In this document: in pieces, positions 23,539-26,675 of the stretch | How positions within the stretch are numbered: the stretch's first letter is position 1 | Layout: each line of letters begins with the position of its first letter | NCBI RefSeq assembly: GCF_025567465.1 | Contig: NZ_JAOQKI010000028.1 | Location: 1 to 26,675 of the forward strand | Source: Roseburia_C amylophila | Lineage (GTDB): Bacteria > Bacillota > Clostridia > Lachnospirales > Lachnospiraceae | Length of the DNA stretch: 26,675 bases | Direction of reading: 5' to 3' | The notes under the pieces: model-generated | The model's input: the letters and a program-made list of their open reading frames with translations, nothing else | What the model was told of the DNA's origin: nothing | The model's database searches: none | Translations under genes and position numbers: made by a program

Positions 23539-24333
23539 ATGAACAACTTAACTTTAACAGTTGAAAACGAAATTGCAGTTCTTACTATTACTAGACCTGC
23601 AGCATTAAACGCATTGAATTCCGAAACATTGGATGAACTGAACACTGTTCTTACCGAAATCGAAGGAAGAGACGATATCAAAGTCGTTATCTTAACCGGT
23701 GGTGCTGATAAGAAAGGTAACGAATTCAAATCTTTCGTTGCTGGTGCTGACATCGCTGAGATGGTTAACTTCTCTGCTGCTGAAGCAAGAGCATTCGGTA
23801 TGAAAGCTTCTGTTCCATTCTTTAAATTAATGAATATGAGACAGGTAACTATCGCTGCTGTTAATGGATTCGCTTTAGGTGGCGGATGCGAAATTTCTAT
23901 GGCATGTGATATCCGTATTGCTTCTGACAACGCAGTATTCGGACAGCCTGAGTGTGGTCTTGGAATCATCCCAGGATTCGGTGGTACACAGAGACTTGCC
24001 CGTCTTGTTGGCATGGGACGTGCAAAAGAAATGATCTTCACCTGCGATAACATCGATGCAAACGAAGCATACCGCATCGGACTTGTAAACAAAGTTGTTG
24101 CAAAAGAAGAATTAATGCCAACCGCAAAAGCTATGGCAGAGAAAATTATCTCTAAAGGAAGCTATGCAGTATCTATCGCAAAAGCTGCTATCAACAACGG
24201 ATATGATATGGATATCAAGAATGCTGTTGAAATGGAAGCTAACCTGTTTGGCGTAACCTGCTCTACCCATGATAAAAAAGAAGGCATGAGTGCTTTCTTA
24301 GAGAGAAGAGCTGCTGACTTAACAGATTTCTAA
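23539..24333 (+). CDS. crt: Enoyl-CoA hydratase / crotonase
   Basis: Hydrates short-chain enoyl-CoA; in clostridia this is the crotonyl-CoA/3-hydroxybutyryl-CoA step of butyrate formation. The start at 23539 has AGGAGG 10 bases upstream; the longer frame to 23458 would include the promoter. The product is 264 residues, the standard length. The oxyanion-hole segment FVAGADIAEM (66-75) and the two catalytic glutamates E118 (ALGGGCEIS) and E138 (GQPECGLGIIPGFGGTQRL) are intact. It is not followed by the usual bcd, etf, hbd or thl genes but by proC, so it is a stand-alone copy. The gene's even, A-rich codon use resembles a highly expressed gene. The symbol reflects the family, not proven substrate preference. 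Confidence 0.93.
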   Translation: MNNLTLTVENEIAVLTITRPAALNALNSETLDELNTVLTEIEGRDDIKVVILTGGADKKGNEFKSFVAGADIAEMVNFSAAEARAFGMKASVPFFKLMNMRQVTIAAVNGFALGGGCEISMACDIRIASDNAVFGQPECGLGIIPGFGGTQRLARLVGMGRAKEMIFTCDNIDANEAYRIGLVNKVVAKEELMPTAKAMAEKIISKGSYAVSIAKAAINNGYDMDIKNAVEMEANLFGVTCSTHDKKEGMSAFLERRAADLTDF

Positions 24334-24346
24334 TTGAACCTATACT
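24319..24346 (+). promoter_or_regulatory. Candidate promoter of proC
   Basis: TTAACA (24319-24324), inside the end of crt, and TATACT (24341-24346) are separated by 16 bases. It would start transcription just before the hairpin at 24358-24395. Confidence 0.4.
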
Positions 24347-24357
24347 TAGACAATATC

Positions 24358-24395
24358 AAAGGGGATATTCCAGTATCATCTGGGATATCCCCTTT
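24358..24395 (+). terminator. Strong hairpin between crt and proC
   Basis: AAAGGGGATATTCCAG pairs with CTGGGATATCCCCTTT, 16 positions with one T-G pair and a six-base loop. It could end crt transcripts, but only CATAAAA follows, so termination may be inefficient. It lies 5 bases before the proC ribosome binding site and could also be a leader structure or mRNA-stabilising element. Confidence 0.6.
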
Positions 24396-24414
24396 CATAA
24401 AAGGAGAATGCATC

Positions 24415-25233
24415 ATGTTAGATAAAAAAATTGGTTTTATCGGAAGCGGTAATATGGGTCGTGCCATGATTGGCGGAATTATCTCTTCCGGTCTGGTTCC
24501 TGCCAGCCACCTGATTGCCAGTGCGAAAACCCAGGTCACACTGGATACACTTTCTGAGCAGTATGGTATCCGCACCACCTTAGACAATGAGACTGTTGCT
24601 GTAGAATCCGATATCATTTTTCTTGCTGTAAAACCATATCTTTATGAAACAGTCATCAAAGAAATCAAAGACAGTGTTACCGATGACAAAATCATAGTTG
24701 CCATTGCTGCCGGACAGACCATTTCACGGATTGAATCTTTATTCAGTAAAGATATTAAACTGGTTCGTACCATGCCAAATACACCGGCTATGGTTCAGGA
24801 AGCCATGTCTGCCATTACCCCAAATGAGCATATCACAGAAGAAGAAACCAAAATGGTTGTCTCTCTCTTTGAAAGCTTTGGTAAAGCAGAAATTGTACCG
24901 GAAAGTCTTATGGATGCCGTAGTCGGAGTCAGTGGTTCCTCACCGGCTTATGTCTATATGTTTATTGAAGCAATGGCTGACGCAGCTGTTAATGACGGTA
25001 TGCCGCGTGCCCAGGCTTATAAATTTGCTGCCCAGTCCGTTCTTGGTGCAGCTAAAATGGTATTAGAGACCGGTAAACATCCGGGCGAATTAAAGGATGC
25101 AGTCTGCTCCCCGGCCGGAACTACCATTGCTGCTGTGGCTAAATTAGAGGAAGGCTCCTTCCGCAGCACCGTAATTGCTGCCCAGAATGCCTGCTCTGAA
25201 AAATCCCGTGCCATGAGCAAACTCTCCGATTGA
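24415..25233 (+). CDS. proC: Pyrroline-5-carboxylate reductase
   Basis: Last step of proline synthesis, reducing pyrroline-5-carboxylate with NAD(P)H in the cytoplasm. AAGGAGA lies 8 bases before the ATG at 24415. The product is 272 residues, the family norm. The dinucleotide-binding motif is IGFIGSGNMGRAMIGG (6-21). VRTMPNTPAMV and the C-terminal P5CR signature region VVGVSGSSPAYVYMFIEAMA, then GELKDAVCSPAGTTIAAV, are intact. A start at 24334 is rejected because it would translate through the crt-proC hairpin and lacks a ribosome binding site. It may be partly cotranscribed with crt or use its own weak promoter. Confidence 0.95.
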   Translation: MLDKKIGFIGSGNMGRAMIGGIISSGLVPASHLIASAKTQVTLDTLSEQYGIRTTLDNETVAVESDIIFLAVKPYLYETVIKEIKDSVTDDKIIVAIAAGQTISRIESLFSKDIKLVRTMPNTPAMVQEAMSAITPNEHITEEETKMVVSLFESFGKAEIVPESLMDAVVGVSGSSPAYVYMFIEAMADAAVNDGMPRAQAYKFAAQSVLGAAKMVLETGKHPGELKDAVCSPAGTTIAAVAKLEEGSFRSTVIAAQNACSEKSRAMSKLSD

Positions 25234-25252
25234 TATTAAAGACATATAAGAA

Positions 25253-25299
25253 ACCCCGGAAGAACTAATTTACATACAATCGTTCTTCTGGGGTCTTTT
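25253..25299 (+). terminator. Terminator of proC
   Basis: ACCCCGGAAGAAC (25253-25265) pairs with GTTCTTCTGGGGT (25282-25294), with one G-T pair, and is followed by CTTTTC. It begins 19 bases after the stop codon. Confidence 0.85.
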
Positions 25300-25330
25300 C
25301 TATCTTTACTGTTTATTTTACCTGCTTTTA

Positions 25331-25356
25331 GGGTTATAGGACAAAACGTGTTGATG
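25331..25356. repeat. Left terminal inverted repeat of the IS
   Basis: It starts GGGTTATAGGAC and ends GTGTTGATG. It pairs with 26650-26675 with two mismatches. Confidence 0.85.
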
Positions 25357-25357
25357 G

Positions 25358-26479
25358 CTAATCCCATTCTGTAAAAGATTTATCCATCTTATGGAGGTCA
25401 CTCCACACAATGGCATCACCCCAAAGTGAAAGACTCTTTTCCAACCGGGATTTATCATTCATCCTTTGATATATTGCTGCAATACTTCTATCTGTAGGCA
25501 TAGTTTTTATTATTTCAGACAATGAAAGCGGTTCTGGAGAGTGCATATAACACCACCAGTAAACCGCTTTTATTCGTCTTTCTATAGAAAGTCCTCTATG
25601 ATTTCTCAACATTTCTCTGAGTCTTGAGTTGATTCCGCCTTCAATTCTGTTATTCGTAGATGGTGCAATGAAATCATTTATAAATTCCTTATCCAAGTAT
25701 GTAAACAGTGTGTTTTCTTTGATAAGTTTAAGAAGGGATCTCTCTGCTTTAAGCAGTCTCTCATGAGTTGGTCTTTTATTACCATGCTCATCTACCGTCA
25801 TTTCACTAAGAAATTTCTGATACTTCTTTATCCACTCAGTGAAACGAGTTACCCATGTTTCTGCCTCTTGTTTCTCTTTTATTTTAAGTAAATCTTTAGC
25901 CAGACAATAAAGCTCTACTCCAGCTAATGTATTAGGTTTGGACGTTGTATAACGTTTTATCTGGCAGAATACATGAAATATACATCTTTGATGTTTGGCT
26001 ATTGGCCATACTTTTTTCAGTGCTTTTGCAAATCCTGTTCCACCATCTGATACAACCATTCTTGGCTCAGCTATACGCTTCATTAAAGCAATCCAGGCAC
26101 CTGCATGTTCATATCGGCATAAATACCATCCAAGTACATTTTTCTCATCGCAGCAGATTAGCACACAGGCCTTTCGGCCAAGATAAATTCCATCAAGAAA
26201 AAGAACATCTTTGGTTTCTTCTATTTTCGGTGGCATCGGCCATATATCCCAAAATCTTGCTGTCTTTCTTCTAAATGTTCTTCCTTCTCCTGGCATTATT
26301 GATTGAGTTTCTTTTCCAAACAACCAATCTAAGAAGATTTGTAACTCCTTTGAATCATTATCTATTTTATGTGTTAACGAAGTTTTGCATTTCTTGCATA
26401 GCCAGCGTTGTGTTCCCGCTTTTGTTTTTCCTGCTTTAACACATTTGTTTCCACAAATAGGACAATTTATCTGATTCAT
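25358..26479 (-). CDS. IS256-family (IS1249-type) transposase
   Basis: DDE transposase that moves the surrounding insertion sequence. The product is 373 residues with GGAGGA ahead of the ATG at 26479. The N-terminus is a zinc ribbon, C6-x2-C9 and C28-x2-C31 (CPICG, CKKC), a mark of the IS1249 subgroup. GRTFRRKTARFWDIWP (66-81) is also subgroup-typical. The catalytic triad is likely D96 (LFLDGIYLGR), D145 (VVSDGGTGF) and E280 (NNRIEGGINSRLR), with QRCIFHV (164-170) matching the C/D-x2-H region of IS256 enzymes. No frameshift is seen, so it is probably functional. Confidence 0.93.
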   Translation of the reverse strand: MNQINCPICGNKCVKAGKTKAGTQRWLCKKCKTSLTHKIDNDSKELQIFLDWLFGKETQSIMPGEGRTFRRKTARFWDIWPMPPKIEETKDVLFLDGIYLGRKACVLICCDEKNVLGWYLCRYEHAGAWIALMKRIAEPRMVVSDGGTGFAKALKKVWPIAKHQRCIFHVFCQIKRYTTSKPNTLAGVELYCLAKDLLKIKEKQEAETWVTRFTEWIKKYQKFLSEMTVDEHGNKRPTHERLLKAERSLLKLIKENTLFTYLDKEFINDFIAPSTNNRIEGGINSRLREMLRNHRGLSIERRIKAVYWWCYMHSPEPLSLSEIIKTMPTDRSIAAIYQRMNDKSRLEKSLSLWGDAIVWSDLHKMDKSFTEWD

Positions 26480-26510
26480 TTAATCTTCCTCCATGGTTTT
26501 CTATTTCAAG

Positions 26511-26667
26511 AAAGATTAAACTCTGTTTTGCCCTTTATTTTCAAGGGTTAGAGCATTTTTTATCAACACGTTTTGTCCACCCTCAAAGTTCTTTGAAAAA
26601 AGATTAAACCGCCTTCAGCCCTTTATTTTCAAGGCTTGAAAGCGGTTTTCATCAACACATTTTGTCC
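26511..26667. repeat. Duplicated subterminal unit of the IS right end
   Basis: Two units, 26511-26578 and 26599-26667, share AAAGATTAAAC, GCCCTTTATTTTCAAGG and ATCAACACxTTTTGTCC in the same order. Each folds into a hairpin, and each ends in a copy of the terminal repeat. A short TCAAAG-TT-CTTTGA palindrome lies between them. Confidence 0.82.
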
Positions 26668-26675
26668 TATAACTC
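26650..26675. repeat. Right terminal inverted repeat of the IS
   Basis: The complement of the left repeat with two differences; it ends at the last base of the window. Confidence 0.8.

Larger units (their letters stand above)
25331..26675. mobile_element. IS256-family insertion sequence, IS1249-type
   Basis: A 1345-bp element with one transposase gene. The left end (25331-25356) and the complement of the right end (26675-26650) share a 26-base inverted repeat with 24 matches, containing GTTATAGGACAAAA and GTGTTGATG. The transposase stop codon begins 2 bases inside the left repeat. The right terminus coincides with the window edge, so the target duplication cannot be checked. The element lies downstream of proC beyond its terminator and disrupts no visible gene. 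Confidence 0.88.

Overview
The window looks like a chromosomal stretch from a low-GC Gram-positive anaerobe of the Clostridia, most likely a Lachnospiraceae gut bacterium. The signs are strong AGGAGG-type ribosome binding sites, a T-box leader on an isoleucyl-tRNA synthetase of the eukaryote-like class, a crotonase gene with a Rex-type operator, paired DUF4190 membrane proteins, an Rpn-type nuclease and A/T-rich intergenic DNA. The assignment is inferred from gene content and style; there is no rRNA in the window. No CRISPR array, rRNA or tRNA gene was found.

Layout. 1-1852: tail of an integrated mobile element, with an unrecognised gene open at the left edge followed by a tyrosine recombinase. 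2074-4797: accessory block on the minus strand with two small membrane proteins, a YczE/YitT-like membrane protein preceded by the first codons of a lost histidine-phosphatase gene, and an Rpn-family nuclease. 5169-12538: minus-strand housekeeping genes glgP, ileS (with promoter, T-box and an inserted palindromic repeat) and ilvE. 12659-15964: a NatAB-like ABC exporter and two DUF4190 proteins with low-complexity repeats. 16228-17676: pncB on the plus strand, with a candidate operator at its promoter. 17932-22848: minus-strand glf plus a family 2 glycosyltransferase, then a class I aminotransferase and mutY. 22877-23411: a 535-bp imperfect inverted repeat with no convincing gene. 23539-25233: crt (crotonase) and proC on the plus strand. 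25331-26675: a complete IS256-family (IS1249-type) insertion sequence ending at the window edge.

How the parts work together. ileS is probably controlled by tRNA-Ile charging through its T-box, and ilvE makes branched-chain amino acids next door. glf and the glycosyltransferase form a two-gene unit likely acting in galactofuranose or cell-surface glycan synthesis. crt probably responds to the NADH/NAD+ ratio through Rex, and pncB probably to niacin through a NiaR-like repressor. The most unexplained structures are non-coding: the 535-bp foldback, a shared palindromic repeat family next to ileS and pncB, and a duplicated IS end whose hairpins keep their pairing although their sequences differ.
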